A stretch of 64,000 bases of DNA from an uncultured Paracoccaceae bacterium (GTDB lineage Bacteria > Pseudomonadota > Alphaproteobacteria > Rhodobacterales > Rhodobacteraceae), in NCBI GenBank assembly GCA_947503175.1, contig CANNCO010000002.1, positions 1 through 64,000 on the forward strand. Direction: 5' to 3'. Each line of letters opens with the position of its first letter. Within the stretch, counting starts at the first letter, position 1. The notes beneath the pieces are model-generated. The model ran no database searches and had not been told where the DNA came from. It saw nothing but the letters and a program-made list of their open reading frames with translations. Shown in pieces: positions 24,469-34,446 of this stretch. Position numbers and translations under genes: made by a program.

Positions 24469-24624
24469 GCGTCGAAAGCGGCGGGCAGTCAGGCAAAGAT
24501 CGAAGGTCGCGTCGTCCCGTCGCACAACGACTTGGCGCTGGCTGCAGCGCTGGCCACGTTCGGCATCTATGAGCCCGGTGTCACCGCGACCGTCGGCACG
24601 CACAAGCTAGTTGGCGCTTGGTGA
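24469..24624 (+). pseudogene. Remnant of a second terminase nuclease C-terminus
   Basis: Directly after the nuclease stop, another frame reads ASKAAGSQAKIEGRV, VPSHNDLALAAALATFGIYE and a VGTHKLVGAW end. This parallels the end of the intact nuclease (VSHADLALACALGVWGL ... LGGLY) including the last catalytic Asp, but in different words. It looks like the 3' tail of a related TerL left by cassette exchange. Confidence 0.6.
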
Positions 24625-24806
24625 AGGCTTCGGCGACCAGAAAGCATGAGGCTTTCTTTCAGATGGGTAGCTTGCCAAGCGAGTCCAAATTGCTGGAAAT
24701 TTCAGGATTTGAACCGATAGTCTATGATACCGCCATCGTTGGCGGCAAACAGAAGGAGACCGTAGAACACATGCGATCCCCGACTACTGGGGGCGTCTGC
24801 GAGTAA
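24621..24806 (+). CDS. Uncertain small ORF
   Basis: About 61 codons from a GTG (VKASATRKHEAFFQMG...), ending with TAA directly before the ATG of the next ORF. No family recognised, no clear Shine-Dalgarno, and base composition is already that of the low-GC cargo zone. Listed because of the tight junction with the next frame; it may be non-coding. Confidence 0.25.
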   Translation: MKASATRKHEAFFQMGSLPSESKLLEISGFEPIVYDTAIVGGKQKETVEHMRSPTTGGVCE

Positions 24807-25229
24807 ATGGAATGGCTCGGGATCGTAGGCTCACTTGCCTCGATCCTGTCACTAACAGCGACAACCGTCGACTACTACTGGCGGTTGGCTCTATCCAATC
24901 TAAGCAGAATTTACCGCAACGTCTCAACGAGATCGCGACGCAAGACTAAAGTGCGCGAGAACTCGTTTAGCTTTCGCTTCAATCTGGTGTTTGTTCAAAC
25001 CGAATACAGATCCAGACGCTACGAGGAGCGAGTTGAGGAAACTGTAGCAAAGGAGGAAATGCCAACAGCGTCCGAAGGGCAAGAAAGGCCCATCGGATTC
25101 GGATCAGAAAACCCGTTTCAGCTTCAGTCGAAGTCGTTACGCAGGCTAGAAATAGCACCTGATCCGCGATTAACTTTCCGCTCGACAAGGGCGGAAAATT
25201 GCATTGGATCAAACCTACCGGATGTCTAG
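24807..25229 (+). CDS. Hypothetical protein with N-terminal membrane segment
   Basis: 140 residues starting MEWLGIVGSLASILSLTATTVDYYW, a short hydrophobic helix followed by a basic, Arg/Ser-rich region (RIYRNVSTRSRRKTKVRENSFSFRFNLVFVQTEYRSRRYEERVEE). No family recognised. It starts immediately after an upstream TAA. The composition differs from the packaging genes and marks the beginning of cargo. Confidence 0.4.
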   Translation: MEWLGIVGSLASILSLTATTVDYYWRLALSNLSRIYRNVSTRSRRKTKVRENSFSFRFNLVFVQTEYRSRRYEERVEETVAKEEMPTASEGQERPIGFGSENPFQLQSKSLRRLEIAPDPRLTFRSTRAENCIGSNLPDV

Positions 25230-25690
25230 AGAAAGGAGGACTGTCAATACTCCAAGGGTTGTCCCGCCAGAGCAACGAACGACTCAAGCTGTAAGTCTGC
25301 TAAGATCGGTGGTCGAACTCGTGGCGAAGTCACATGTAGTCTTGCTCAGAACACATGATGTCCATACGAAATGAATGTCGAATAACGCACATAGCGTTAT
25401 ATGATCGAACGAAGTATGCTAATAAGCTGCGCTGCAGCTAATTGAATGTTCACGGATCACAGGGATCCCCGTGGTCCAAGGATGAGAAAACATCCTTACT
25501 GCTTTGTCTAATGGGTCTAGCCCAGCCGAATGGGCCAATACATCGATGTATCGCCCAATTGCGGCCCGGGGCAAAGAATAGGGGCCGCTTTTCCCTTTGC
25601 GGAACTCAAAAAGATCAAGACTACACATGACACGGGTTCGACCAGCGTGCATCGGCTGGCCTTGTGCTAGAGAGATACAACGACGAAAAC
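25230..25690. other. Non-coding low-GC stretch in element 1 cargo
   Basis: No convincing gene on either strand. It contains a perfect inverted repeat ATAACGC-ACATA-GCGTTAT (25382-25400) that may be an operator or a weak terminator between the plus-strand ORF and the convergent nuclease gene. Short frames here lack starts and family similarity. Confidence 0.5.
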
Positions 25691-26647
25691 TTAAGTGGGC
25701 ATTGCCAGATCGGTGCGACCAGACTTCCAAACCTCGACGCTGTTTGCTTCGGGAAAACCTTCATCCCAACCAATCAGACCTTGAACTATGAAAACTGGCG
25801 GCAGATCACAGTCTTCCAATTTGTCGATCTTCTTCCACGTCTCAGCAACCTCATCTGGACTGACAAAGCCGACTTCAAACGCATTTGTTATTACGCTACC
25901 TTTGATCTCGTCCTTAAATCCAGAAATCTTCGTGATTGGCATTTGCCCGAAATACAGTTCTTGCTTCACAGTTAGATTGATCGATGGCTCAACAGGAACA
26001 ATTACTCCATGTCCGTTTTCCATGTATGGCTGTTCACCAAAGATTAGCAGATTCTCATGCTCACCTGGGTCCATAGGGAGTTTTCCGGAATTCCACTTTT
26101 CAATTGCAATTCCAAACATACTTCCCAACCCAACGCCGTCCGCGTCGGTGATCTGTTTTGAGAATTGAAAGTCTTGGGGGATTGTAAACGGTAGTGGCGC
26201 TGACATTGAAAGTGCAACGCCAATCGCAGCAGAGCGAAAATCAACCATTGTAGGGACTAAAGGGTTCACCGTCCATTTGTGGAGATCGGTATCCACTGGG
26301 CTGTATAGTGCTATCTGAAGACCTTCGGCGCGTGTCTTCGCTGCTGCTGAATACCCGGATGGGCACACTAAGACGCCCTTCTGTGCTCCAACATCGTCCA
26401 ACAAGCCAGAGAATTCCTCAACGGACTTAACGTCCGCCGGTTTCTTGTAATCCTTGCAGTCTATGACGATTTGTATCTCGTATTGACCAACCCTGTCCGT
26501 GACCAGCACATCAATCTGCCGGGTTCGCCCCGATTTGCGCCCAAGAAGCTTTTGATTGTGAAGAACGTCTGCCGTAGGCGCGAGGTCTCTCTGGATTTTT
26601 GCCACCAGAAGTTCGAGTTCTTCAAAATCTTTCAAGAACGCCTCCAT
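25691..26647 (-). CDS. Mrr-like restriction endonuclease-fold protein
   Basis: 318 residues. The N-terminal half is a PD-(D/E)XK nuclease of the Mrr_cat type: RQIDVLV (Asp46), then IVIDCKDY (Asp63-Cys-Lys65), a D-x-K in place of the usual E-x-K, followed by FSGLLDDVGAQKGVLVCPSGYSAAAKTRAE. The C-terminal half is not recognised. Likely cytoplasmic and active on DNA, as a defence nuclease. The gene is low-GC, stands alone, and lies between the packaging genes and the AlbA_2 gene in the cargo zone. Confidence 0.72.
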   Translation of the reverse strand: MEAFLKDFEELELLVAKIQRDLAPTADVLHNQKLLGRKSGRTRQIDVLVTDRVGQYEIQIVIDCKDYKKPADVKSVEEFSGLLDDVGAQKGVLVCPSGYSAAAKTRAEGLQIALYSPVDTDLHKWTVNPLVPTMVDFRSAAIGVALSMSAPLPFTIPQDFQFSKQITDADGVGLGSMFGIAIEKWNSGKLPMDPGEHENLLIFGEQPYMENGHGVIVPVEPSINLTVKQELYFGQMPITKISGFKDEIKGSVITNAFEVGFVSPDEVAETWKKIDKLEDCDLPPVFIVQGLIGWDEGFPEANSVEVWKSGRTDLAMPT

Positions 26648-26768
26648 CTCTTGCGCAGTTTCGGGAGAACAACCGACATGATTTCAAGACTCTATCGCTT
26701 GCGCGAAAGGTCGTCTCTCAATTTCTCGTGCTTATCTGAAGTTTAGTAGGGCTTACGCGTTTATATTC

Positions 26769-28121
26769 TCAACGGCGGGAATCAAGCAGGCTGGCCACTC
26801 CCTCAACCGTTATCTCTGGTCCTTGCGTCAGCTTGTTCATCGACTGGATGATCGCTGCGATAGTCGAAGTGCGGGCTTCGGCATCCAGCGCGTTTGCATT
26901 GACCGTTAGGTCTACCAGCTTGGTGTCTTGATGAGCCTCATAGTCAAGGCTGTAGTATACGGCAGCATTGGGCGAATCCAGTTTCCTGCCCCGGAGACCG
27001 GAGAAAAGCACGCGAATTCGGATCGAACCATTGTAGTCAAACTGATCTGCGATGTGCTTGACCATCGCCAAGAAGTTATCGCAGTAGGCGACCTGTTGCT
27101 TGATCCAGATCGCCTTGCCTCGCTCCCAAGTTCGGGACGACTTTTCTTCAACAGCGCCCTTGATCCACGCGGTGTCTTCCCAATAGGAAATCACTTCGGC
27201 CCCGGATAGCGCCTCGCTCATTCGCCATGCGGAGCGCAGGTCAAAGTCACCTGTTGTTGCACGCACCTCAACGCCAGCGACATCGGCCACCTCAATCACG
27301 ATTGGTCTGTAGGGAGAATTGTACTCAGCGTCGAAGAACATGTGTTCGCTACGGAGGGCACCCGGTCGAAACCTGAGGCTCTCCCTGATCCTGTCAGTCG
27401 TAGTGGTTTCAGCGTCCACCAAGTGGAAGCCGTAGCAGACAAAGTTATTTCTTAGATCGACATCGTAGGGGTGCCGCGACGCCTCATCCTTCCAGACTTC
27501 TATTATATGTTCGAAGTCGGCGTCCAACACGCTGCCGTCTTCGTCTTCCGGGTTGGATACGGGCTGCTGCAGCATCGTCGTCAGGGCTGCAAGCAGGGTG
27601 GTCTTGTCGCTCAACACGCAGCGCCTGATTACTGTCTGCCATTCGTCGGGGGACTCGATTGGAGCCGATACAGGGCCCGCCCTGCGGATGTAGTGGATGC
27701 CCTTTCTGATTCCGACGGTCCCACCATTCTCCCCGTTGGGCCCGTTCTTGGAACCGCAAACGGGTGAGACACCCAGCGGCGAAACCCAGATGACCAGCAC
27801 ATCGAACGTGCCGCCCTTAGGCGTCATCCATCGGACAGAGCAATGCGGGGCCGGTTGCAGATAGGCGGAGGCAATCTGATTGATCGTATCCTGATCTGCG
27901 CCAGCCAATTCTTCCGGCAGCGTGTCGGGGTACGAACCGTCATCTTCCCGCCCAAGCACGATCCACCCGCCACCATGGTTCGCCAATGCGCATATCTCTT
28001 TCGCCAGCTTGGCCTTACCCGAGTTCTCGCCCAGCGGAAGCGACCGCTTGAATTCGACATCTAAATCCTCTGAATCGAAATCCAGTGGCACCGAGAAATC
28101 GAGTGAGACTGCGTCGGACAT
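26769..28121 (-). CDS. AlbA_2 (Schlafen-type) domain protein
   Basis: 450 residues. The N-terminal part (DLDVEFKRSLPLGENSGKAKLAKEICALANHGGGWIVLGRED) is the Schlafen AlbA_2 domain, found in bacterial regulators and in several anti-phage systems. A long C-terminal region of unknown type follows, with mixed alpha/beta character and the stretch SLDYEAHQDTKLVDLTVNANALDAEARTSTIAAIIQ. It starts 5 bases after the stop of a 62-residue gene, with GAGCGGG upstream, forming a two-gene operon. Placed in satellite cargo, it is a candidate defence or helper-sensing protein. Confidence 0.72.
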   Translation of the reverse strand: MSDAVSLDFSVPLDFDSEDLDVEFKRSLPLGENSGKAKLAKEICALANHGGGWIVLGREDDGSYPDTLPEELAGADQDTINQIASAYLQPAPHCSVRWMTPKGGTFDVLVIWVSPLGVSPVCGSKNGPNGENGGTVGIRKGIHYIRRAGPVSAPIESPDEWQTVIRRCVLSDKTTLLAALTTMLQQPVSNPEDEDGSVLDADFEHIIEVWKDEASRHPYDVDLRNNFVCYGFHLVDAETTTTDRIRESLRFRPGALRSEHMFFDAEYNSPYRPIVIEVADVAGVEVRATTGDFDLRSAWRMSEALSGAEVISYWEDTAWIKGAVEEKSSRTWERGKAIWIKQQVAYCDNFLAMVKHIADQFDYNGSIRIRVLFSGLRGRKLDSPNAAVYYSLDYEAHQDTKLVDLTVNANALDAEARTSTIAAIIQSMNKLTQGPEITVEGVASLLDSRR

Positions 28122-28126
28122 CCCGC

Positions 28127-28315
28127 TCAGAAAACGACGCCGAATTGTTGCGGCTGCATGTGACGGTCGCGGCTTTCCTGCCGTTCGTGTACTTCGTCGA
28201 TCAGCGCTTCCCTGTCACCATGGAACGGCACGTCCCAACCGGCCAGCGCATTGCGCAGGGCGATCAGGGTGTCGGTGGGTAGCCGTTCCAGGTCCATTAC
28301 AAGACCATACACCAT
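28127..28315 (-). CDS. Small protein upstream of the AlbA_2 gene
   Basis: About 62 residues, MVYGLVMDLERLPTDTLIA... with a second Met at residue 7 as an alternative start. The body (TLIALRNALAGWDVPFHGDREALIDEVHERQESRDRHMQP) is helical and charged. It is likely co-transcribed with the AlbA_2 protein. No family recognised; it could be an antitoxin-like or regulatory partner. The longer frame from 28468 runs into the tRNA and is not real. Confidence 0.5.
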   Translation of the reverse strand: MVYGLVMDLERLPTDTLIALRNALAGWDVPFHGDREALIDEVHERQESRDRHMQPQQFGVVF

Positions 28316-28341
28316 CCCCGGCCCCCTTCCCACGCATTGTT

Positions 28342-28359
28342 CTTGTAACCCCATTGTAA
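28342..28359 (+). promoter_or_regulatory. CTTGTAA-N4-ATTGTAA doublet, right end
   Basis: CTTGTAA (28342-28348), four bases, then ATTGTAA (28353-28359), in the same orientation as the left-end doublet and about 50 bases from the right att site. A single inverted heptamer (TTACAAG) lies at 28297-28303. Placement fits integrase or excisionase arm sites. Confidence 0.6.
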
Positions 28360-28407
28360 TCAGTGGGTCAGAAAAGCGGTAGAAATCATATAAGTTATTG
28401 ATTTTAT

Positions 28408-28483
<76 letters not shown>

Positions 28484-28603
28484 AGTGATCCGAGGTTCTG
28501 CAGATCGCTCGGCTTTCTGTCAACTGGTCCAACTTCCAAAACGTCAGCATATACACTGCCGCCGATCTCGCTATCTTCGGCCCTGCCCTGCAAGGAATGC
28601 CAG

Positions 28604-29845
28604 ATGCCGCTGCCCGTGTTGACAAAACCGATCTACAAGCTGCGCCAGTTCAGCCGCCGCCTTTGGGTCCGCATGACACTTATTGCAATACTTGCCCTCG
28701 TGGCGGCGGCCAGTTCCACATGGCTCGGTCGCTTTGTCCCGGAAGAATTCGCTGATCGCCTCGAAGACGAAGCCGTGCTCCGCATTCTCGAGATACTGGC
28801 CTCTTCAATGCTTGCCGTAACCACGTTTTCCCTGTCGGTCATGGTCGCCGCCCGCCAGTGGGCCTCGTCCCAATCCACACCCCGCGCCCACCATCTGGTG
28901 CTGGAGGACAACGTCACCCAAAACGTACTCGCAACCTTTCTGGGAGCGTTTATCTTTGCTCTCACCGCTTTCATCCTCGTCTCGACAGGTGTTCAAACCG
29001 GGCGCGATCTGGTGGTCATCCTTGGCTTCACGGCTCTGGTAATCGCCCTTGTCGTCATCGCGATCCTGCGCTGGATCGACCATCTGACCAATCTGGGTGG
29101 CGTGTCCGAGACGGCTGAACAGATCGAAGACGCCGCCCGCGATGCGCTGCAGCTTTTCGCGGCCCATCCTTGCCTTGGTGCAAACCCCCTGACCGATGAA
29201 ACCCCGCGGGATGGCCTCGAACCGGTCAGATCGGCGGAAACGGGGTATGTCCTGCATCTAGACCCCGCCGAACTTGACTGCTGCGCAGAAACCGCAGGGA
29301 CGCGCATTCTTGTCACCGCGATGGTGGGCGATTTCGTCACCGAAGGCGACACGCTCGTCCTCGCCGGAAAGGCGTCACCGGCAGAAGCCATTCGCGGGGC
29401 ATTCGTCATTGGCCGGACCCGGACCTTCGATCAGGACCCGGCCTTCGGGATCACAGCCCTGTCCGAGATCGCTCAGCGCGCGCTGTCGCCCGGCACGAAC
29501 GACCCCGGCACTGCAATCGAAGTGATCGGGCGCCTCCTTCGGCTTCTTCTGCAGATTTCCGAAAAGTCGGAGGAAGACCCGGCCGTCGACTATCCAAACC
29601 TGTTCGTTCCGCGCCTGTCCCTGGGTGCACTCTGCAACGAAGCGTTTTCCGCTATCGCCCGCGACGGTGCAGACAAAATTGAGGTGCACGTAACTCTGCA
29701 AAAAGCGCTGTCCCGCCTCGCGGCAGCAGATCACCCCGATCTGGCCGGTGCTGCAAAAGCCTGTTCCGCCCGGGCGCTTGCGCTTGCCGAAACCGCCCAA
29801 CCGTTGGACAGCGACATGGCCCGGCTCCGCGACGCAGCGCCATAG
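28604..29845 (+). CDS. DUF2254 membrane protein
   Basis: A 413-residue DUF2254 family protein. There are four N-terminal membrane segments (about 22-42, 63-83, 108-128 and 136-156), including LRILEILASSMLAVTTFSLSVMVAARQWASSQSTPR, the family hallmark. The cytosolic C-terminal half has FVTEGDTLVLAGK and QDPAFGITALSEIAQRALSPGTNDPGTA. Function unknown in the family. It stands alone, immediately beyond the tRNA, in host codon usage. Confidence 0.85.
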   Translation: MPLPVLTKPIYKLRQFSRRLWVRMTLIAILALVAAASSTWLGRFVPEEFADRLEDEAVLRILEILASSMLAVTTFSLSVMVAARQWASSQSTPRAHHLVLEDNVTQNVLATFLGAFIFALTAFILVSTGVQTGRDLVVILGFTALVIALVVIAILRWIDHLTNLGGVSETAEQIEDAARDALQLFAAHPCLGANPLTDETPRDGLEPVRSAETGYVLHLDPAELDCCAETAGTRILVTAMVGDFVTEGDTLVLAGKASPAEAIRGAFVIGRTRTFDQDPAFGITALSEIAQRALSPGTNDPGTAIEVIGRLLRLLLQISEKSEEDPAVDYPNLFVPRLSLGALCNEAFSAIARDGADKIEVHVTLQKALSRLAAADHPDLAGAAKACSARALALAETAQPLDSDMARLRDAAP

Positions 29846-29908
29846 GCGTCAGAAAAGCTCAACGGTTTGAAGCGCACATGATCACAGACTAGCATCTGCA
29901 CCATCGCA

Positions 29909-32788
29909 CTACTCAGCCGCCTCCAGATACTCCTCCAGCGGCGGACAGGTGCACACCAAATGCCGGTCGCCATAGACGTTGTCGACCCGGTTCACCGGAG
30001 GCCAGTATTTGTCGACACGGAACGCCCCTGCAGGATAACATCCCTCCTCGCGGCTATAGGGCCGGTCCCAGTCACCTACCAGATCCTCGACCGTATGGGG
30101 CGCGTTCTTCAGAGGGTTGTTTTCCGCATCGATCCGACCCTCCTCGATCGCCCGGATCTCCTCGCGGATCGCCAGCATCGCATCGCAGAACCGGTCGAGC
30201 TCAGCCTTGGTCTCGCTCTCCGTGGGCTCCACCATGAGTGTGCCCGCCACCGGCCAACTCATTGTCGGCGCGTGAAACCCGTTATCCACAAGACGCTTGG
30301 CGATATCGTCCACAGTCACCCCAGCACTTTCTGCAAAGGGCCGGGTGTCGACGATGCATTCATGCGCGCACCAACCATGCGCGCCCATGAACAGGATTTC
30401 ATAGGCCCCTTCCAGCCGCTTCGCGATGTAATTGGCGTTCAGGATCGCCACCCGCGTTGCCTGGGTCAGACCCTTGCCACCCATCATCAGGATATAGGCC
30501 CAGGAAATCGGCAGAATCGACGCCGACCCGAACGGCGCGGCACTCACCGGGCCTTCTCGGCCTCCCGTAGCCTCGTAAGCCGATTGCCCGCCCGTCTCCG
30601 GATGCCCCGGCAGGAACGGCTTCAGATGCGCCTTCACACCAATGGGTCCCATGCCCGGCCCGCCGCCGCCATGGGGAATGCAGAATGTCTTGTGCAGGTT
30701 CAGGTGGCTCACATCCGACCCGATCTCACCGGGTTTCACCAGCCCCACCAGCGCATTCAGGTTCGCCCCGTCCATATAGACCTGACCCCCATGTTCATGG
30801 GTGATGTCACACACCTCGCGCACCGTCTCTTCGAACACCCCATGGGTCGAGGGATAGGTGATCATGCAGGCGGCCAGCGTATCGCCCGCGGCTTGCGCCT
30901 TGGTCCGGAAATCCTCCAGATCGATATCGCCGTTCTCAGCGGAGGCAACCACGACCACATCCATCCCCGCCATATGCGCAGAAGCCGGGTTGGTGCCATG
31001 GGCCGAGACCGGGATCAGACAGACCCGTCGCTGCGTATCGCCCCGCGCCCGGTGATAGGCGGCAATCGTCAGAAGCCCCGCATACTCCCCCTGCGCGCCC
31101 GAATTGGGCTGCATCGACATCGCATCGTAACCGGTTATCACACATAGCTTTTCCGACAGGTCAGAGATCATCTCGTGATACCCCTGTACCTGCTCCGCGG
31201 GCGCGAACGGATGGATGTTCGAAAAATCGGGCCAGGTGATAGCCATCATCTCGGCCGCAGAATTCAGCTTCATCGTGCAGGATCCAAGCGGGATCATCGC
31301 GCGGTCCAGCGCCAGATCCCGATCCGCCAGACGCCGCATATAGCGCATCATCTCGGTTTCGGCCCGGTTGTGATGGAATGTCGGGTGGGTCAGGTACTCG
31401 GTCTCGCGCACCAGAGCCTCGGGCACCCGGTGATAGTCGGCGGAAAAGTCGTCGCGCTGGAAATCAAGGCCAAAAGCCCGCCAGACGCCCTCCAGCACTG
31501 CAGGCCGCACCGTCTCATCCACCGTGATCCCGATCTTTGTCTCGCCCACCTTGCGGAAATTGATCCGCTCCCGCAGGCCTGCAGCAAGGATAACCCCCTG
31601 CAACGCCCCGACCTCTACCGTCAGCGTATCAAAGAAGTACTCGGGCTCAACGGCGAACCCCCCGGCCTCAAGCCCGCGCGCCAGCCGGTCGGTCTTGCGA
31701 TGCACCCGCTGCGCAATGGCCTTCAGCCCCTTCGGCCCGTGGAAAACCGCATAGAAGCTCGCCATCACCGCCAACAAAGCCTGCGCGGTACAGACGTTCG
31801 ACGTGGCCTTCTCCCGCCGGATATGCTGCTCCCGCGTCTGCAGGGACAGGCGGAACGCCTTGTTCCCGCGCGCATCGATCGACACGCCCACCAGCCGCCC
31901 CGGCAGGGCGCGCTTATAGGCATCGGCGCAGGCCATATAAGCCGCATGCGGCCCCCCGAACCCAAGGGGCACGCCAAACCGCTGGGTCGACCCCACTGCG
32001 ATATCCGCCCCCATCGCGCCCGGTTCTTTCAACAGCGTCAGCATCAGTGGATCGGCGATCACGATCCCGATCGCCTTCGCCCCGTGCAGCTTCTCCATAT
32101 GTGGCGTGAAATCGGTGAGGTGGCCATAGGTCCCGGGATACTGAAACACCGCACCGAACACGGCATCCGGGTCCATGTCATCGGGATTGCCCACGATCAC
32201 CTCGATCCCCAAGGGCGCAGCCCGCGTCTCGATCACAGCGATGTTCTGCGGATGGCAGTTCTCATCCACGAAAAACGCCGTGGCCTTCGACTTCGCCACC
32301 CGCTGCGCCATGGTCATCGCTTCTGCCGCCGCAGTGGCCTCATCCAGAAGCGACGCATTGGCCACCGGAAGACCGGTCAGATCACTGACCATCGTCTGAT
32401 AGTTCAACAACGCCTCAAGCCGCCCCTGGCTGATCTCCGGCTGATAGGGTGTATAGGCGGTGTACCACGCCGGATTTTCCAGAATGTTTCGCTGGATCGC
32501 GGGCGGCGTGACCGTGCCGTGATAGCCCTGCCCGATCATCGTGGTGAAGATCTTGTTCTTCTGCGCGATCTGCCGCATGTGCCACAACAGTTCCCGCTCC
32601 GACTTGGGCTTGCCGAAATCCAGCGGCTCCGCCTGCCGGATACTGGCAGGAACCGTCTCGTCGATCAGTTCATCCAGGCCTTCGACCCCCAGAACCTCGA
32701 ACATCTCGGCCATCTCCTCGGAGGATGGGCCAATATGGCGGCGATTGGCAAAATCATATGGCAGATAGTCTGTGGGCTCGAACGCCAT
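29909..32788 (-). CDS. gcvP: Glycine dehydrogenase (decarboxylating), P protein
   Basis: 959 residues, full length for a homodimer-type P protein. It decarboxylates glycine with PLP and passes the aminomethyl group to lipoyl-GcvH. The PLP lysine is in [16 protein letters not shown] (about Lys700). The ATG at 32788 follows GGAGGAG and the usual family N-terminus ([16 protein letters not shown]); the longer frame to 32884 is not used. Last gene of gcvT-gcvH-gcvP under the glycine riboswitch. The large opposite-strand frame here is a shadow. Confidence 0.97.
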   Translation of the reverse strand: MAFEPTDYLPYDFANRRHIGPSSEEMAEMFEVLGVEGLDELIDETVPASIRQAEPLDFGKPKSERELLWHMRQIAQKNKIFTTMIGQGYHGTVTPPAIQRNILENPAWYTAYTPYQPEISQGRLEALLNYQTMVSDLTGLPVANASLLDEATAAAEAMTMAQRVAKSKATAFFVDENCHPQNIAVIETRAAPLGIEVIVGNPDDMDPDAVFGAVFQYPGTYGHLTDFTPHMEKLHGAKAIGIVIADPLMLTLLKEPGAMGADIAVGSTQRFGVPLGFGGPHAAYMACADAYKRALPGRLVGVSIDARGNKAFRLSLQTREQHIRREKATSNVCTAQALLAVMASFYAVFHGPKGLKAIAQRVHRKTDRLARGLEAGGFAVEPEYFFDTLTVEVGALQGVILAAGLRERINFRKVGETKIGITVDETVRPAVLEGVWRAFGLDFQRDDFSADYHRVPEALVRETEYLTHPTFHHNRAETEMMRYMRRLADRDLALDRAMIPLGSCTMKLNSAAEMMAITWPDFSNIHPFAPAEQVQGYHEMISDLSEKLCVITGYDAMSMQPNSGAQGEYAGLLTIAAYHRARGDTQRRVCLIPVSAHGTNPASAHMAGMDVVVVASAENGDIDLEDFRTKAQAAGDTLAACMITYPSTHGVFEETVREVCDITHEHGGQVYMDGANLNALVGLVKPGEIGSDVSHLNLHKTFCIPHGGGGPGMGPIGVKAHLKPFLPGHPETGGQSAYEATGGREGPVSAAPFGSASILPISWAYILMMGGKGLTQATRVAILNANYIAKRLEGAYEILFMGAHGWCAHECIVDTRPFAESAGVTVDDIAKRLVDNGFHAPTMSWPVAGTLMVEPTESETKAELDRFCDAMLAIREEIRAIEEGRIDAENNPLKNAPHTVEDLVGDWDRPYSREEGCYPAGAFRVDKYWPPVNRVDNVYGDRHLVCTCPPLEEYLEAAE

Positions 32789-32889
32789 GACAGGTCTCCT
32801 CCTTGAAAACGCGAACGATCTGATGCCGCCCATCGCTTCATTGTTACCAAAATACTCTCGCCGAAGGCGTCCGCCCACGGCCACCGGGC

Positions 32890-33249
32890 CTAGCCGATCA
32901 TGTCCTTGTACTTGGCCTCATCCATGTACTCATCCATCTGCGAAAGGTCCTCGGCCTTCATCTTGAAGAACCACGCCTCGCCCATCGCGTCCTCGTTCAC
33001 GAGGCCCGGATTGTCGGTCAGCGCCTCGTTCACCTCGACGATCTCCCCGTCCAGAGGGGCCAGAATATCCGACGCCGCCTTGACGCTTTCGATCACGACG
33101 ATCTCGTCATCTTTCGACACCACCGTGCCTTCATCGGGCAGTTCCACGAACACCACGTCCCCCAACTGCTCGGATGCGTGCTCGGTGATCCCCACCACAA
33201 CCACATCCCCCTGGACGCGCAGCCATTCATGCTCTTCGGTAAACTTCAT
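32890..33249 (-). CDS. gcvH: Glycine cleavage system H protein
   Basis: 119 residues, normal length. The lipoyl-lysine motif [11 protein letters not shown] gives Lys57. It shuttles the aminomethyl group between the P and T proteins. It sits between gcvT (12-base gap) and gcvP in one transcription unit. Confidence 0.97.
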   Translation of the reverse strand: MKFTEEHEWLRVQGDVVVVGITEHASEQLGDVVFVELPDEGTVVSKDDEIVVIESVKAASDILAPLDGEIVEVNEALTDNPGLVNEDAMGEAWFFKMKAEDLSQMDEYMDEAKYKDMIG

Positions 33250-33261
33250 GTCCGTCCCTTC

Positions 33262-34386
33262 TCACCGTTTGAAATTCGCAGGTACAAAGGGCAGATCGAC
33301 AACTTCTACCGGAAGCCGCTTGCCCCTCACCTCGCCCGTCAGGCGCGTTCCCGTGGCCGCAGACCCGGCCGCCACATAACCCATCGACATCGGCGCCCCG
33401 AGCGTCGGCCCGAAGGCCCCCGAGGTCACCTCACCCACCTTCTCGTCACCGTCAAAGATCTCGGTCCCCGCGCGCATCGGCGCGCGGCCTTCGGGCGCGA
33501 GACCCACACGTTTCCGCGCCGGCCCATCCTCCAACTCGCCCAGAATCCGTGTAGCACCCGGAAATCCTCCGGCCCGCGCGCCACCCTTGCGCCGCGCCTT
33601 CCGGATTGCCCATGTCAGGCCCGCCTCGACCGGGCTTGTCGTCTCGTCGATATCGCTTCCGTAAAGGCACAGGCCCGCCTCCAGCCGCAGGCTGTCACGT
33701 GCCCCCAGCCCGATCGGCGCGACCTCTTCCATCGCCAGAAGCGCCCTGGCAAACCCCTCGGCCTCGTCCTCGGGCACGGAAATCTCGAACCCGTCCTCGC
33801 CTGTATAGCCAGAGCGCGAGACCCAGACGTCGCCGCCCGACACCGGTAATACCGCCACATCCATGAACCGCATCTCGGCCACTTCAGGCACGATCCGCTC
33901 CAGCGCGGCCTGCGCCTCCGGCCCCTGCAACGCCAGAAGTGCCCGGTCCGAGATCAACTCGACCGTCACGCCTTCGCCCAACCGACCCCGCATCATCGCC
34001 ACGTCATGGCCGACACGCGCGGCGTTCACGACCAGAAACAGATGATCGCCCCGGTTGGCCACCATCAGATCGTCGAGTATCCCACCATCCTCGTTGGTAA
34101 ACATCGCATAGCGCTGCCGCCCCTCGCCCAGACCGATCACGTCCACCGGCACCAGCGCCTCCAACGCGCGCGCGGCATCGGCAACCGTGCCACCCTTGGG
34201 CGGGCGCAGAATCACCTGGCCCATATGGCTGACATCGAACAGACCGGCATGGGCGCGGGTATGCTGATGCTCGCCCATCACCCCCATCGGGTATTGCACG
34301 GGCATTTCCCAACCCGCGAAGGGCACCATCTTGCCCCCCAGTTCCAGATGCAGATCGAATAGCCCCGTGCGTCTCAGATCGGCCAT
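33262..34386 (-). CDS. gcvT: Aminomethyltransferase, glycine cleavage T protein
   Basis: 374 residues. The N-terminus TGLFDLHLELGGKMVPFAGWEMPVQYPMG and the later DVSHMGQ and GYTGEDGFEIS are classic for GcvT; it transfers the methylene group to tetrahydrofolate and releases ammonia. The ATG at 34386 has GGAGG upstream; the longer frame to 34434 overlaps the leader. First gene after the glycine riboswitch. Confidence 0.96.
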   Translation of the reverse strand: MADLRRTGLFDLHLELGGKMVPFAGWEMPVQYPMGVMGEHQHTRAHAGLFDVSHMGQVILRPPKGGTVADAARALEALVPVDVIGLGEGRQRYAMFTNEDGGILDDLMVANRGDHLFLVVNAARVGHDVAMMRGRLGEGVTVELISDRALLALQGPEAQAALERIVPEVAEMRFMDVAVLPVSGGDVWVSRSGYTGEDGFEISVPEDEAEGFARALLAMEEVAPIGLGARDSLRLEAGLCLYGSDIDETTSPVEAGLTWAIRKARRKGGARAGGFPGATRILGELEDGPARKRVGLAPEGRAPMRAGTEIFDGDEKVGEVTSGAFGPTLGAPMSMGYVAAGSAATGTRLTGEVRGKRLPVEVVDLPFVPANFKR

Positions 34387-34446
34387 TGGCCCTCCGCCTG
34401 TCTCCGGGGTACGTGCGCGCAAGTCACCCGGCATCCATTCCGACCC

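Noticed and set aside
31175-32806. A 543-residue frame on the plus strand
   Set aside because: It is the mirror of gcvP, rich in Arg, His and Pro, with no family similarity.
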